This document shows positions 33,399 to 42,494 of a stretch of DNA of 64,000 nt, piece after piece. Origin of the DNA: Tenacibaculum sp. SZ-18 (GTDB taxonomy: Bacteria; Bacteroidota; Bacteroidia; Flavobacteriales; Flavobacteriaceae); assembly GCF_002813915.1 (NCBI RefSeq), contig NZ_CP019335.1, positions 3,765,777 through 3,829,776 on the forward strand, read 5' to 3'. The first letter of the stretch is position 1, and every line of letters starts with the position of its first letter. Below the pieces are notes generated by a model. It saw only the letters and a list, made by a program, of their open reading frames with translations. It searched no databases and was not told the DNA's origin. A program made the translations under genes and the position numbers.

Positions 33399-35633
33399 AT
33401 GAAAAAATCATATAACTTAATCATATTTTTACTTATAGCTGCTTCTGTGCTTTCTTGTAGCACTAAAAAAGATTCTGTAATTAATAGAAACTTTCACGCA
33501 TTAACTACAAAGTACAATGTACTGTTTAATGGCCAACAAGCTTTTGAAAATGGCTTAAAAGGTATTGAAAACAATTATGCAGATAACTTTTGGAAACGAT
33601 TACCAATTGAGCCCATAAAGTTCGACCAGAAAAATGCAGTTGTAATTAAATTTAGTTCCCCCGGAGCTGGTTTTGGCGATGATAAATCTACTGAAAGTAA
33701 CGCTCCAGTAACTCCTTTTGATAGAGCTGAGGAAAAAGCGGTAAAAGCTATTCAGAGACATTCAATGAATATCAGAGGTTTTGAAAAAAACCGACAAATT
33801 GATGATGCATATTTATTATTAGGAAAGGCACGTTACTATACACAGCGTTTTATTCCTGCGATTGAATCATTTAATTATATAATTGCAAACTATCCAAAAG
33901 CAAGCCTAATCTACGACACGAAAGTTTGGAGAGCGAAGGCAAATATTCGACTAGAAAATGAAAAATTAGCGATCGAATCGTTGAAACTATTGATTGAGTT
34001 GGACAAGAATGAAAAAAATCTTACACCTTTTCAAAGACAGGAAGCATACACAGCTATGGCAATGGCCTATGAAAAAACTGATACAATTCAAAAAGTTATA
34101 GATCACTTAGCAATATCTACATCATTTGTGAAAAATCATCAATCCGCTCGAAATGCATTTGTTTTAGGACAAATTTACAGCGAATTAAACTATAAAGATT
34201 CTGCTAGAATGGTTTTTAGAAAATTAGCAGATGAAAGATGGGTTCCTGAGAAATATAGAATTCACGCTGCTATTGAAATGGTAAAAAATATTGAAGTAAA
34301 AGATTCTTCGAATGTACTTCTAGTTGAACGTATGAGAAAGCTGATTCGCAATTCAGATAATAGAAAATACTTGAATAAATTATATTATCAAGCAGGAGTT
34401 CTTCAAGAAGATAGAGGTAATACGGAAAAAGCGATAGAATATTACCTGAAGTCTTTAGAGGTTCCGAGTAGAGATGTATATCAGAAGACTTATACTTACG
34501 AGAAATTAGGAAATATTTATTTTAATAAGCAAGAATATTTGTTAGCTGGATCTTTTTATGATAGTGTTTTAAAAGCAACGACAGAAGAGTTTGAAACGGA
34601 AAAAAGAATCCGCCGAATCAAAAGAAAGAATAAGGGTCTTACCAAATTACGTTCTTATGAGGAGACGGTTACAAATAATGATAGTATCTTGAAATTAGTA
34701 GCCATGACTGATCTTGAACGTACAGCTTATTTTGAGGCATATATTGAAAAAATTAAGGAGAACGATGAGAAAAGTCGTCAGCGATTATTAAATGCTCAAG
34801 ATTTTGGTAGTCAGTTTGGCGGAGGTTCATCTTTTGGAGGATCTAACAATCAAGGAAAATGGTATTTCTACAATTCGCAATCTATTGGTTTTGGAAAAGT
34901 TGCATTTCAGAAAAATTGGGGTACGAGGAAATTAGAGGATAATTGGAGATGGTCGGATAAAAATGAAGTATCACAGTCTTCGGAAACAGAAGAAGCTGTA
35001 AAAACAGAGAAAACGGATAGTAGATATGTAGTTGATACTTACTTAAAAGTTATTCCTTCTGATCCTGTTGTTATTGAAAATCTTAGAAAGGAGAGAAATG
35101 AAGCTTTATACCAATTAGGGCTTATTTATAAAGAACAGTTTAAAAACTCGACCTTGGCAATCAGTAATTTCGAAACGCTTTTAGATATTAATAAAAACCC
35201 AGAACTAGTATTGCCAATAAGTTATCATTTATATCAACTGTATGATGAGGTGAGTGAGACTGAAAAAGCGAATGAAAAGAAAGATATTATCTTAACTAAG
35301 TATTCAGATTCAAAGTTCGCCGAAATAATTCGAAGACCAAACAATAAGATTACTGATACTAAAAAGGTTGATGAAATTGATAAAAAGTATCGATTAGTTT
35401 ATAGTTTATATAAGTTTAATCAGTTTGAGGATGTTGTTGATCAGGTTGATAAATTAAGTGATGCAGAAAGAAATTCAGAATTAATTGCTAAATTTGTGTT
35501 GCTTCGAGCCTTAGCAATTGGAAAGTACAAAAGTAAAGAAGAATACAAAAAGGAACTTCAATTTGTAGCGCTTAACTACGCAAATAGAATCGAAGGAAAG
35601 AAAGCAGCCGAAATAATTAAACTTTTAAAATAA
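33399..35633 (+). CDS. sprE: type IX secretion lipoprotein SprE/PorW
   Basis: Periplasmic TPR lipoprotein needed for type IX secretion and gliding. The signal peptide ends in SVLSC (Cys20). NFHALTTKYNVLFNGQQAFENGLKGI is the characteristic start of SprE/PorW, followed by several TPR units (for example AYLLLGKARYYTQRFIPAIESFNYII, KLYYQAGVLQEDRGNTEKAIEYYLKSL, TYEKLGNIYFNKQEYLLAGSFYDSVL). A Gly/Ser-rich stretch lies near residue 470. At 744 aa it is somewhat shorter than I recall for the F. johnsoniae protein. The ATG sits directly after the T run of a terminator, so no usual leader exists. Bactofilin and atp genes follow closely, as in other flavobacteria. Confidence 0.93.
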   Translation: MKKSYNLIIFLLIAASVLSCSTKKDSVINRNFHALTTKYNVLFNGQQAFENGLKGIENNYADNFWKRLPIEPIKFDQKNAVVIKFSSPGAGFGDDKSTESNAPVTPFDRAEEKAVKAIQRHSMNIRGFEKNRQIDDAYLLLGKARYYTQRFIPAIESFNYIIANYPKASLIYDTKVWRAKANIRLENEKLAIESLKLLIELDKNEKNLTPFQRQEAYTAMAMAYEKTDTIQKVIDHLAISTSFVKNHQSARNAFVLGQIYSELNYKDSARMVFRKLADERWVPEKYRIHAAIEMVKNIEVKDSSNVLLVERMRKLIRNSDNRKYLNKLYYQAGVLQEDRGNTEKAIEYYLKSLEVPSRDVYQKTYTYEKLGNIYFNKQEYLLAGSFYDSVLKATTEEFETEKRIRRIKRKNKGLTKLRSYEETVTNNDSILKLVAMTDLERTAYFEAYIEKIKENDEKSRQRLLNAQDFGSQFGGGSSFGGSNNQGKWYFYNSQSIGFGKVAFQKNWGTRKLEDNWRWSDKNEVSQSSETEEAVKTEKTDSRYVVDTYLKVIPSDPVVIENLRKERNEALYQLGLIYKEQFKNSTLAISNFETLLDINKNPELVLPISYHLYQLYDEVSETEKANEKKDIILTKYSDSKFAEIIRRPNNKITDTKKVDEIDKKYRLVYSLYKFNQFEDVVDQVDKLSDAERNSELIAKFVLLRALAIGKYKSKEEYKKELQFVALNYANRIEGKKAAEIIKLLK

Positions 35634-35638
35634 TCCTC

Positions 35639-36061
35639 ATGTTAAGTAAAAAAAATAAAAAAGATTCTATTGTAGAGAGAAGTTCTAGTAATAGAAATGT
35701 AATAGGTAAAGGAACTAAAATTACAGGTGAATTAATTTCTGAAGGAGATTTTAGGATTGATGGTGAGTTCGAAGGTACGCTAAGTACAAAAGGAAGAGTA
35801 ATTATAGGAAAAGAAGGATTCATAAATGGAACAGTTGAGTGTACAAATGCTGATGTTGAGGGGAAGTTTGCAGGAGAGTTCAACGTTTTTGACACACTTA
35901 CAGCTAAGTCTTCAAGTTATATCACAGGAAATATTATCGTTGGACAGTTGGCTACTGAACCAGGCGCATCATTAAATGCAACTTGTAACATGAAAGGTGC
36001 GGTAAAAGAATTAGGAAAAGGTAGTTCAAATGCCCAAAAAGGAAAACAAGCCTCAGCTTAG
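35639..36061 (+). CDS. bactofilin (polymer-forming cytoskeletal protein)
   Basis: Single bactofilin domain of 140 aa: GKGTKITGELISEGDFRIDGEFEGTLSTKGRVIIGKEGFINGTVECTNADVEGKFAGEF is the repeated beta-helix pattern (one turn about every 18 residues). Bactofilins form nucleotide-free filaments near the membrane and help to place cell-wall or envelope machines. It starts 5 nt after the sprE stop and its end overlaps atpZ by 32 nt, so it belongs to the same transcript as both. Placement between type IX secretion and ATP synthase genes is shared by many flavobacteria. Confidence 0.93.
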   Translation: MLSKKNKKDSIVERSSSNRNVIGKGTKITGELISEGDFRIDGEFEGTLSTKGRVIIGKEGFINGTVECTNADVEGKFAGEFNVFDTLTAKSSSYITGNIIVGQLATEPGASLNATCNMKGAVKELGKGSSNAQKGKQASA

Positions 36062-36257
36062 TAAATACATTCGTTTTAGTGGAATTGCCCTTCAAATGGG
36101 AGTTACTATTTACTTAGGTAACCTTCTAGGGGAATGGTTGGATGGAAAATATCCTAACCCAAACCAAATGTATATGAAAATTTGTACTTTAGTCGCAGTG
36201 TTTTTGGCGATGTATTCTGTCATTAGACAGGTGTCTAATCTTTCAAATAATGATTAA
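36030..36257 (+). CDS. AtpZ/AtpI-type small protein of the ATP synthase operon
   Basis: A 75-aa protein with two membrane segments (about residues 12-34 and 47-68) joined by a short loop containing GEWLDGKYP, as in the AtpZ family. AtpZ-type proteins help assembly of the Fo part, and in some species conduct divalent cations. The ATG is inside bactofilin (32-nt overlap in another frame), which makes translational coupling likely. The next gene overlaps it by 8 nt. The family call rests on hydropathy, size and its place ahead of atpB. Confidence 0.85.
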   Translation: MPKKENKPQLSKYIRFSGIALQMGVTIYLGNLLGEWLDGKYPNPNQMYMKICTLVAVFLAMYSVIRQVSNLSNND

Positions 36258-36624
36258 ACGTATTTTACTCTTTTTAACTGCTTTATTTCTTGTTTTTATT
36301 ATCAGCTACTTTTTAAACAGTTACTTAGTTGTTGAGGAAACGTTTGCCTTTTCTTTACTAAGTGTTTATTTATTCCATACTATAGCTGCTTTTGTAGTTT
36401 ATTGTGCTATAGAGATTGCTGCAGATTATATGCCAAATCAGGCTGGTTATACTTACTTAGCTTCCATTTTTCTAAAAATGGGCTTTTTTGTACTTGTTTT
36501 TAACTCTTCAGTTTTCGCAAATGGTATCTTGTCAAAGCCAGAGAAATTTTCATTAGTGGCACCATTGTTTCTGTTTTTAATTACAGAAGCTGTAGCTGTT
36601 TCTAAACTCCTAAATAGTAAGTAG
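36250..36624 (+). CDS. DUF6168-like membrane protein of the ATP synthase operon
   Basis: 124 residues with four hydrophobic segments (about 5-22, 33-58, 66-87 and 98-117). In Flavobacteriia a protein of this type sits between atpZ and atpB; I recognise it as DUF6168, possibly the counterpart of AtpI or the atpR-type proteins that help c-ring assembly. It overlaps atpZ by 8 nt, so it is translated from the same mRNA. The 127 nt to the atpB start contain a promoter that would let atpB and the rest be transcribed separately. No catalytic motif. Confidence 0.75.
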   Translation: MIKRILLFLTALFLVFIISYFLNSYLVVEETFAFSLLSVYLFHTIAAFVVYCAIEIAADYMPNQAGYTYLASIFLKMGFFVLVFNSSVFANGILSKPEKFSLVAPLFLFLITEAVAVSKLLNSK

Positions 36625-36679
36625 TTTACGTCATTTTTGTTTTTATCTCAATGAGCTTTAAACTATATCTAAAAAAGAG

Positions 36680-36709
36680 TTTGTAGTTTTAATTAAATGT
36701 TTACCTTTG
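36680..36709 (+). promoter_or_regulatory. promoter for atpB and downstream atp genes
   Basis: TTTG (36680-36683), an 18-nt spacer and TACCTTTG (36702-36709) match both boxes of the Bacteroidetes sigma-A promoter. It is the best promoter in the window and places the start near 36716. Confidence 0.8.
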
Positions 36710-36751
36710 CACGGAAATTTAGAAACCATAAATTCTATATTTAGTAAAGGT

Positions 36752-37891
36752 ATGATGATAGCAAAAAAACCTATCAAAAGTTTAGCAATACTAGCAATAG
36801 TATTTTCTTCATTAAACGTTTTCGCTGGAGGCGGTGAAAAAAAATCTTCTGATAATGACGGTGGAAGAATTAACACCAGAGAAGAAATCAACGATTATAT
36901 CAAGCATCACTTGGCTGATTCACATGATTTTGCTTTGTATTCGTATACTAACGATGCAGGGGAAAGAAAGCATGTTGGGTTTCCATTGCCAGTAATTGTT
37001 TGGACAAGTAAAGGTTTAAAGACATTTATGTCTTCTAAGTTTCACCACAATGATGATGGGCATGTTGTTGTAGATGCAGGAGGTGTAAAATTAGCTAAGA
37101 TTCACAGTAAGATTTATGAGTTAAATGAGGGAGCAGAGCATGTTTCTTTTGATGAAACTCATCATGCTACAAATGCACACAAAGTTTTAGATTTATCTAT
37201 TACCAAGAGTGTGTTTGGAATATTAATAGCTGGTTTGTTAATGTTTTTAGGATTTGGATCTTTAGCTAAAGGGTACAAAAAAGGAGCTATCCCAACCGGA
37301 GTAGGGCGTGTGTTAGAGCCTTTAGTAATATACGTAAGAGATGAGATTGCAAAGCCAAATATTGGTGAGGCAAAATATAAGAAGTTTATGCCGTATTTAC
37401 TTACAGTATTCTTTTTTATCTGGATATTAAACTTAATGGGGTTAACTCCTTTAGGATTTAACGTAACAGGTCAAATCGCTATTACTGTATGTTTGGCATT
37501 ATTTACTTTAGTGATTTATATTACTAATGGATCAAAAGACTTCTGGGTACATACATTATGGATGCCAGGTGTACCAAAACCATTAAGACCTGTTTTAGCA
37601 GTTTTAGAATTAGCAGGGTTTATTTTAATTAAGCCATTCTCATTATTAGTGCGTTTGTTCGCTAATATTACTGCGGGTCACTCTGTAGTAATGGGAATTG
37701 CAGCTTTAATGATATTGTTGAAAGCGAAGTTTGGTACTGCAGGAGCAACGGGAATCTCGTTTTTGTTAGCAATGTTTTTAACATTAATTGAATTGTTAGT
37801 AGCGTTCTTACAAGCGTTCATTTTTACCATGTTATCAGCCTTATTTATTGGAATGGCAGTGGAAGAGCATGAACATGATCATGCACATTAA
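36752..37891 (+). CDS. atpB: F-type ATP synthase subunit a
   Basis: Membrane subunit forming the proton path of Fo. The ATG at 36752 (or the next one at 36755) begins a signal-peptide-like stretch (KSLAILAIVFSSLNVFAGGG); an earlier in-frame TTG at 36707 lies inside the -7 promoter box and cannot be used. Residues up to about 150 form the long, periplasmic N-terminal domain typical for Bacteroidetes; the subunit a core then follows with the essential Arg in SLLVRLFANITAGHSVV. The C-terminus ends in a His-rich EHEHDHAH. The length is 379 aa, versus about 270 in E. coli. atpE follows after 40 nt. Confidence 0.93.
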   Translation: MMIAKKPIKSLAILAIVFSSLNVFAGGGEKKSSDNDGGRINTREEINDYIKHHLADSHDFALYSYTNDAGERKHVGFPLPVIVWTSKGLKTFMSSKFHHNDDGHVVVDAGGVKLAKIHSKIYELNEGAEHVSFDETHHATNAHKVLDLSITKSVFGILIAGLLMFLGFGSLAKGYKKGAIPTGVGRVLEPLVIYVRDEIAKPNIGEAKYKKFMPYLLTVFFFIWILNLMGLTPLGFNVTGQIAITVCLALFTLVIYITNGSKDFWVHTLWMPGVPKPLRPVLAVLELAGFILIKPFSLLVRLFANITAGHSVVMGIAALMILLKAKFGTAGATGISFLLAMFLTLIELLVAFLQAFIFTMLSALFIGMAVEEHEHDHAH

Positions 37892-37913
37892 TTTAGAATA
37901 AGAATTTGTTTAA

Positions 37914-38126
<213 letters not shown>

Positions 38127-38149
38127 TTTTCCGAAAAAAAGAGAACAAA

Positions 38150-38183
38150 AACATTTTCTGCAACGGTTGGTTGCAGAAATGTT
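38150..38183 (+). promoter_or_regulatory. stem-loop between atpE and atpF (no T run)
   Basis: AACATTTTCTGCAAC pairs with GTTGCAGAAATGTT with one bulged T. With A-rich sequence after it instead of T, it is more likely an mRNA stabilising or processing element than a terminator. Confidence 0.65.
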
Positions 38184-38227
38184 TCTAAAAAATTAAACAA
38201 CAAGACAAAAGATAATATCAAAATAGT

Positions 38228-38725
38228 ATGGAAATTTTTAATGATTTTTCAATAGGGTTATTTGCGATGCAATTAGTGATTCTGATTGTGTTATTAGTTT
38301 TATTAGCAAAGTTTGCTTGGAAACCAATCTTAAACTCTTTAGATGAAAGAGAAGAAGGTATTCAAAATGCTTTAGATCAAGCTGAGAATGCACGTAAGGA
38401 AATGCAAAACTTACAAGCAGATAACGATAGATTATTAAAAGAAGCAAGAGCTGAGAGAGATGCAATGATGAAAGAAGCTCGTGAGATTAAGGATAAGATT
38501 ATCGCTGATGCTAAGGAAGAAGCTGGTGAAGAAGCTTCTAAGATGATTGAGAATGCGAAAGCTACAATTAAACAAGAACAACAAGCTGCTATTGCAGAAT
38601 TAAAAAAGAATGTTGCCGAATTATCTATCGGTATTGCTCAAACTGTAGTTAGAAAAGAGTTAGCTTCACAAGAAGATCAGTTAAAGCTTGTTGAAGGAAT
38701 GTTAGAAGACGTTACTTTAAACTAA
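38228..38725 (+). CDS. atpF: F-type ATP synthase subunit b
   Basis: Peripheral-stalk subunit of 165 aa: a single N-terminal membrane helix (residues 10-30, LFAMQLVILIVLLVLLAKFAW), then a charged alpha-helical coiled coil with the b-subunit start KPILNSLDEREEGIQNALDQAENA. The C-terminal part (ELSIGIAQTVVRKEL) binds the delta subunit. The length is normal. The gap to atpH is 10 nt. Only one b gene is present, so the stalk is a homodimer. Confidence 0.95.
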   Translation: MEIFNDFSIGLFAMQLVILIVLLVLLAKFAWKPILNSLDEREEGIQNALDQAENARKEMQNLQADNDRLLKEARAERDAMMKEAREIKDKIIADAKEEAGEEASKMIENAKATIKQEQQAAIAELKKNVAELSIGIAQTVVRKELASQEDQLKLVEGMLEDVTLN

Positions 38726-38735
38726 TTAAGTAAAG

Positions 38736-39293
38736 ATGAAAGAAGCAAGACCAGCATTACGTTACGCAAAAGCAATCTTAAACTTAGCTAAAGAGCAGGG
38801 TTCAGATGAGGAAGTGAATAATAACATGAAAGTTATTGTAGCTACTATTGCTGAGAGTGACGATTTAGATGCAATGCTTAAAAGTCCGGTTATAAAAGCA
38901 GCTGATAAGAAAAAAGTATTAGATGCATTATTCGGAGAAAAAGTAAATAATATTTCTAAAGGATTATTCAATCTTTTAGCGGAAAATAAGAGAATGTTAA
39001 TGCTAGAAAGCGTAGCGAAGAAATATTCAATTATTTACGACTACTATAAAAAGATGCAAGTTGCGACTGTGACTACTGCTGTTGAATTAACGAGCGAATT
39101 AGAAGCTAAGATTCAAAAGAAGATAGTTGAAATTACTGGAAACAGTGCAGCGATTCAAAATATTGTAAATCCGGAAATTTTAGGAGGATTTATTTTACGT
39201 GTTGGAGATGTGCAATATGATGCAAGTATCTCAAACCAATTAAACGAATTAAGAAGAGAATTTGACGACAGTCATTATATTCCAAAAATTTAA
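38736..39293 (+). CDS. atpH: F-type ATP synthase subunit delta
   Basis: The delta (OSCP) subunit joins the stalk to the top of F1. The 185 residues start with ALRYAKAILNLAKEQG, the N-terminal helical domain, and end with NPEILGGFILRVGDVQYDASISNQLNELRREF, the conserved C-terminal block. The length is normal. It starts 10 nt after atpF and ends 21 nt before atpA, in the usual order within the operon. Confidence 0.95.
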   Translation: MKEARPALRYAKAILNLAKEQGSDEEVNNNMKVIVATIAESDDLDAMLKSPVIKAADKKKVLDALFGEKVNNISKGLFNLLAENKRMLMLESVAKKYSIIYDYYKKMQVATVTTAVELTSELEAKIQKKIVEITGNSAAIQNIVNPEILGGFILRVGDVQYDASISNQLNELRREFDDSHYIPKI

Positions 39294-39314
39294 TTATACA
39301 TCAAAAGATTTAAG

Positions 39315-40895
39315 ATGGCAGCAATTAAACCAGCTGAAGTATCAGCAATTTTAAAGGAACAATTAACAAATTTCGAATCAAAGGCTACGTTAAATGAAGT
39401 AGGGACTGTATTACAAGTGGGTGATGGTATCGCTCGTGTATATGGTTTATCTAACGTACAATACGGAGAATTAGTAGATTTTGGAAACGGTTTAGAAGGA
39501 ATCGTTTTAAACTTAGAAGAAGATAACGTTGGGGTTGTATTATTAGGACCTTCAACTGGTGTAAGTGAAGGATCTACTGTAAAGCGTACTGAAAGAATTG
39601 CTTCTTTAAAAGTTGGAGAAGGAATTGTAGGTAGAGTTGTAGATACTTTAGGTAATCCAATTGATGGTAAAGGACCAATCGAAGGTGAGACTTTTGAAAT
39701 GCCTTTAGAGCGTAAAGCACCAGGAGTTATTTATCGTCAACCAGTAACTGAACCATTACAAACTGGAATTAAATCAGTTGATGCAATGATTCCTATCGGT
39801 AGAGGTCAACGTGAGTTAATCATTGGAGACCGTCAAACTGGAAAATCTACAGTTGCTATTGATACTATCTTAAATCAAAAAGAATTTTACGATGCAGGTG
39901 AGCCAGTATATTGTATCTACGTCGCTGTAGGTCAAAAAGGTTCTACAGTTGCTGCAATCGCAAACATGTTAGAAGAAAAAGGAGCTTTAGCGTATACAAC
40001 TATCGTAGCAGCTAACGCTTCAGATCCTGCTCCAATGCAGGTATATGCACCTTTCGCAGGAGCTGCAATCGGTGAGTATTTCCGTGATACTGGTCGTCCA
40101 GCTTTAATCATTTATGATGATTTATCAAAGCAAGCAGTAGCTTACCGTGAGGTATCTTTATTATTACGTCGTCCACCGGGACGTGAGGCGTATCCTGGAG
40201 ACGTTTTCTACTTACACTCTAGATTATTAGAGCGTGCTGCAAAAGTTATTAATGACGATGCTATTGCTGCTGAAATGAACGATTTACCAGATTCATTAAA
40301 AGGTAAAGTAAAAGGTGGAGGATCTTTAACTGCATTACCAATTATTGAAACCCAAGCAGGAGACGTTTCGGCATATATCCCAACAAACGTTATTTCGATT
40401 ACTGATGGACAGATTTTCTTAGAGTCAGATTTATTCAACTCAGGGGTTCGTCCAGCGATTAACGTTGGTATCTCAGTATCTCGTGTAGGAGGTTCTGCTC
40501 AGATTAAATCAATGAAGAAAGTATCAGGTACATTAAAGTTAGATCAAGCTCAGTACCGTGAATTAGAAGCATTCGCTAAGTTTGGTTCTGATTTAGATGC
40601 TGCTACAATGAATGTAATTGAAAAAGGTAAGCGTAACGTGGAAATCTTAAAGCAGAATCAAGGAGATCCTTTTACTGTTGAAGACCAGGTTGCAATTATC
40701 TATGCAGGTTCTAAAAACTTATTAAGAGAGGTTCCTGTAAATAAAGTAAAAGAATTTGAAGCTGATTACATCGAATACTTAAACGCTAAGCATAGAGATG
40801 CTTTAGACACATTAAAGTCAGGAAAGTTAACTGACGAGGTTACTGGTATTTTAACTGAAGTTGCAAAGGAAATTTCAGCTAAATATTCAGCTTAA
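39315..40895 (+). CDS. atpA: F-type ATP synthase subunit alpha
   Basis: Non-catalytic nucleotide-binding subunit of F1. Walker A is GDRQTGKST (about residues 172-180), and the family blocks [65 protein letters not shown] and [13 protein letters not shown] (cut into stretches here) are all present. The length of 526 aa is typical for Bacteroidetes. A 70-nt gap with a 12-bp stem-loop separates it from atpG. The catalytic beta subunit atpD is not in this window; it is expected at another locus with atpC. Confidence 0.97.
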   Translation: MAAIKPAEVSAILKEQLTNFESKATLNEVGTVLQVGDGIARVYGLSNVQYGELVDFGNGLEGIVLNLEEDNVGVVLLGPSTGVSEGSTVKRTERIASLKVGEGIVGRVVDTLGNPIDGKGPIEGETFEMPLERKAPGVIYRQPVTEPLQTGIKSVDAMIPIGRGQRELIIGDRQTGKSTVAIDTILNQKEFYDAGEPVYCIYVAVGQKGSTVAAIANMLEEKGALAYTTIVAANASDPAPMQVYAPFAGAAIGEYFRDTGRPALIIYDDLSKQAVAYREVSLLLRRPPGREAYPGDVFYLHSRLLERAAKVINDDAIAAEMNDLPDSLKGKVKGGGSLTALPIIETQAGDVSAYIPTNVISITDGQIFLESDLFNSGVRPAINVGISVSRVGGSAQIKSMKKVSGTLKLDQAQYRELEAFAKFGSDLDAATMNVIEKGKRNVEILKQNQGDPFTVEDQVAIIYAGSKNLLREVPVNKVKEFEADYIEYLNAKHRDALDTLKSGKLTDEVTGILTEVAKEISAKYSA

Positions 40896-40910
40896 TTATA
40901 AAAAACAATT

Positions 40911-40938
40911 TTTCCACATCTTTACGAAGATGTGGAAA
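40911..40938 (+). promoter_or_regulatory. stem-loop between atpA and atpG (no T run)
   Basis: A perfect 12-bp stem TTTCCACATCTT/AAGATGTGGAAA closed by a TACG loop. No T run follows, which points to mRNA processing or stability rather than termination. Confidence 0.65.
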
Positions 40939-40965
40939 TTCAACTAATTTTAAGTTCATATATAG

Positions 40966-41826
40966 ATGCCAAACTTAAAAGAAATACGTAACAGAATTAC
41001 TTCAATTGGATCAACAATGCAGATTACATCTGCCATGAAAATGGTATCTGCTGCAAAGTTGAAGAAAGCTCAAGATGCAATTACGGCAATGCGTCCTTAT
41101 GCGTCAAAATTAACTGAGCTTTTACAGAGTATTAGTGCTACTTTAGACGGAAATGTTGGTGGTGCTTATTCAGAGCAAAGAGAAGTAAAGAAGGTTTTAT
41201 TGGTAGCTGTAACTTCTAATAGAGGTTTATGTGGAGGATTTAATTCTTCAATCATAAAAACGACAGTTAGCACAATAAACGAAAAGTACAATGGAGTAGA
41301 AGTTGATGTGTTTACAATCGGTAAGAAAGGTAATGACATCTTATCAAAAGAGTATAATGTAGTTGAAAATAATACTAAAATTTTCGATGAATTAACTTTT
41401 GAGAATACTGCTGCTATTGCACAACACTTAATGGATGTATTCGTAGCTGGATCATATGATAGAATAGAACTTGTTTATAACCGTTTCAAAAATGCTGCTA
41501 CGCAGATTGCAATGGTTGAACAATTCTTACCAATTAAACCAGTTGAAAATGACTCTAACGTTAGTTTAGATTATATTTTTGAACCATCTAAAGAGGAAAT
41601 TATTTTAGAATTAATTCCAAAATCATTAAAAACGCAATTATATAAAGCTATTCGTGATTCATTTGCTGCCGAACATGGTGCTCGTATGACTGCAATGCAT
41701 AAAGCAACAGATAATGCTAAGGAATTAAGAGATGAGTTATTATTAACATATAACAAAGCTCGTCAAGCTGCAATTACAAACGAAATCTTAGAAATCGTTG
41801 GTGGTGCAGAAGCATTGAATAACTAG
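40966..41826 (+). CDS. atpG: F-type ATP synthase subunit gamma
   Basis: The central rotor shaft of F1, 286 aa. It starts with NLKEIRNRITSIGSTMQITSAMKMVSAAKLKKAQ, the conserved N-terminal helix, and ends with HGARMTAMHKATDNAKEL and NKARQAAITNEILEIVGGAEAL, the C-terminal helix. Both are strongly conserved. It is the last gene of the cluster and is followed by a terminator 25 nt downstream. No atpD or atpC follows, in line with the split operon of the phylum. Confidence 0.97.
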   Translation: MPNLKEIRNRITSIGSTMQITSAMKMVSAAKLKKAQDAITAMRPYASKLTELLQSISATLDGNVGGAYSEQREVKKVLLVAVTSNRGLCGGFNSSIIKTTVSTINEKYNGVEVDVFTIGKKGNDILSKEYNVVENNTKIFDELTFENTAAIAQHLMDVFVAGSYDRIELVYNRFKNAATQIAMVEQFLPIKPVENDSNVSLDYIFEPSKEEIILELIPKSLKTQLYKAIRDSFAAEHGARMTAMHKATDNAKELRDELLLTYNKARQAAITNEILEIVGGAEALNN

Positions 41827-41851
41827 AAGATATTTAATTATAAATATATAT

Positions 41852-41884
41852 AAAGCGAATCTTATAATAAGATTCGCTTTTTTT
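41852..41884 (+). terminator. Rho-independent terminator of the atp operon
   Basis: Stem AAAGCGAATCTTA/TAAGATTCGCTTT with a 3-nt loop and a T run. It shares its outer stem (AAAGCGAATCT) with the terminator at 42443. Confidence 0.9.
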
Positions 41885-41900
41885 AACTCTTATAAATACT

Positions 41901-42443
41901 ATGAAAAAAACATTATTAATTGTATTCGCTCTAGTTAGCGTATTGTCATATGGACAGGAAAACGGAAAGAATACTAACGAACCAGAATTAAGAGAAATCA
42001 ATCTTAATGAAACCGAGAAAATAAAAGACGTTCCATTTGCTATTATTGAAGACGTTCCCGTTTTTCCTGGCTGTGAATCTGAATCAAATAGTAGAGACAA
42101 AAAAATGTGTATGAACAGGATGATGAGAAAGCATATTATAACACATTTTGATGTTGATTTAGTAAACTGTTTAGAAACAGAAATGGTCTACAATAGAGAA
42201 AAGGATATTGATGAGGAAAAATGTAAACCTGTATTATCTCGTGGAAAAAAGGTAATTTATATACAGTTTAAAATTGATCAATACGGAGAGGTTGTTGATA
42301 TCACCGTGCGAGCTCCACATCCGAGACTAGAAGATGAAGGTAGAAGAATTGCAGAGTTACTTCCTAAAATGATACCTGGTAAATTAAAAGGTAAACCTGT
42401 AAAAGTAGGGTATACATTACCTATTACTTTTAGAGTGAGATAA
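41901..42443 (+). CDS. exported TonB C-terminal-domain protein
   Basis: A signal peptide (residues 1-19, ending VLSYGQ) precedes a 160-aa mature part. EDVPVFPGCESESNSRDKK is the typical start of the flavobacterial TonB-C domain, and the core IYIQFKIDQYGEVVDITVRAPHP and LLPKMIPGKLKGKPVKVGYTLPITF match it. As with the gene at 6473, no lasting membrane anchor is seen, so a soluble periplasmic role is likely. Four Cys (in FPGCES, KKMCMN, VNCLET and EKCKPV) may form disulfides. It is placed between two terminators with the same stem sequence. Confidence 0.85.
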   Translation: MKKTLLIVFALVSVLSYGQENGKNTNEPELREINLNETEKIKDVPFAIIEDVPVFPGCESESNSRDKKMCMNRMMRKHIITHFDVDLVNCLETEMVYNREKDIDEEKCKPVLSRGKKVIYIQFKIDQYGEVVDITVRAPHPRLEDEGRRIAELLPKMIPGKLKGKPVKVGYTLPITFRVR

Positions 42444-42477
42444 AAAAAGCGAATCTAAATCAGATTCGCTTTTTTTA
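42443..42477. terminator. terminator shared by convergent genes
   Basis: AAAAAAGCGAATCT pairs with AGATTCGCTTTTTT; A and T runs on both sides make it work in both directions, for the TonB-C gene (+) and the hydrolase gene ending at 42495 (-). Confidence 0.9.
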
Positions 42478-42494
42478 TTTATCGCTCAAATAGT

